Source: Glycomyces tritici (GTDB taxonomy: Bacteria; Actinomycetota; Actinomycetes; Mycobacteriales; Micromonosporaceae). Taken from it: a DNA stretch of 64,000 bases. A program made the translations under genes and the position numbers. The notes under the pieces were generated by a model, which worked only from the letters and a program-made list of their open reading frames with translations, was not told the origin of the DNA and did not search any database. This document shows positions 63,705-64,000 of the stretch, piece by piece (positions within the stretch are counted from its first letter, which is position 1; each line of letters opens with the position of its first letter). The stretch covers positions 124,001-188,000 of the forward strand of contig NZ_JAUEMJ010000007.1 in the NCBI RefSeq assembly GCF_030403505.1, read 5' to 3'.

Positions 63705-64000
63705 CTAGCGCGCGTACTCCTGCGGGTCGTAGACCGGCGCGGGCAGCGAGGCGGCGAGGGCTACCAGGTCGTCGTAGGCGTACCCGTCGACCTCGCCGTC
63801 GACCATCGTCTCGTAGGAGACCGCCCAGCCGGCCGGGTCGTACACGACCACCCAGGTCGAGACGCTGTCGCCGATGCCGAAGACGCGGGTGGCGACCAGC
63901 CGTCCGTCCACTTCGGTCTCCGTGCAGACGTCGTCCTTGTCGTCGCCCGGCCCGCCGCAGTCGAGCAGGTACGCCTCGGCGCCCGACCCCTCGGGCCGGA
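63705..64000 (-). CDS. Hypothetical protein (partial, N-terminus beyond right edge)
   Basis: The visible C-terminal ~98 residues run open to the window edge (frame ...EAYLLDCGGPGDDKDDVCTETE, then VDGRLVATRVFGIGDSVSTWVVVYDPAGW). Two Cys residues could form a disulfide, so an exported protein is possible. GTG 63911 could be an internal start, but the reading frame continues upstream without a stop and with the same composition, so I treat the gene as truncated by the window. No family recognised. Confidence 0.6.
   Translation of the reverse strand, partial: RPEGSGAEAYLLDCGGPGDDKDDVCTETEVDGRLVATRVFGIGDSVSTWVVVYDPAGWAVSYETMVDGEVDGYAYDDLVALAASLPAPVYDPQEYAR

Overview
The window is high-GC actinomycete DNA. 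The signs are very high GC at third codon positions, GTG/TTG starts, many twin-arginine (Tat) and lipoprotein signals, leaderless starts, and many secreted enzymes carrying ricin-type beta-trefoil (CBM13) modules. A saprophytic soil actinomycete fits; the genus cannot be fixed from sequence alone. I see no rRNA, tRNA, CRISPR array, insertion sequence or prophage.

From 1 to about 39150, and again from 54490 to 63590, the window is a large plant cell-wall polysaccharide island made of small, separately controlled units. (1) 1-3356: MalE/MalF/MalG-type importer, minus strand. (2) 3689-8996: GH16 enzyme and SGNH esterase flanking two divergent LacI regulators; both enzymes carry the same operator. 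(3) 9010-15406: LacI regulator, then a divergent operon of an ABC importer, a Gfo/Idh/MocA dehydrogenase and a PmoA-family protein. (4) 15794-19823: GH12 glucanase, orphan solute-binding lipoprotein, and an alpha/beta hydrolase with CBM13. (5) 19952-28279: BNR-type beta-propeller with CBM13, CBM35-GH62 arabinofuranosidase, and a rhamnose-type ABC importer (RhaT-P-Q-S). (6) 28426-36522: GH43 (galactanase-like) with AraC regulator, CBM13-GH43, and GH2-CBM13. (7) 54493-55725: alginate-lyase-fold enzyme. (8) 57429-63587: xylan unit with GH62-CBM13, GH10-CBM13, LacI regulator and GH39.

Between 36728 and 57211 lie mostly unrelated genes: an XRE-cupin regulator, two methyltransferases, a Tat-exported propeller, a DUF4132 protein, alpha/beta hydrolase, an oligopeptide/nickel-class ABC importer under a DtxR/IdeR-like box divergent from a MATE exporter, a berberine-bridge-type oxidoreductase, DUF4259 and Imm51-like small proteins, aldo/keto reductase, and an NmrA-like reductase.

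The strongest theme is regulatory. At least four distinct CG-centred palindromes recur at promoters with recognisable -35/-10 elements, mostly at or just downstream of the predicted start of transcription, as expected for LacI-type repression. Two sugar-importer operons also begin with a tiny open frame that has its own ribosome-binding site and overlaps the start codon of the first transporter gene. The most interesting biological idea is that BNR propeller, rhamnose importer, galactanase-like GH43, GH43 and GH2 form an arabinogalactan/rhamnose-capped glycan pathway.
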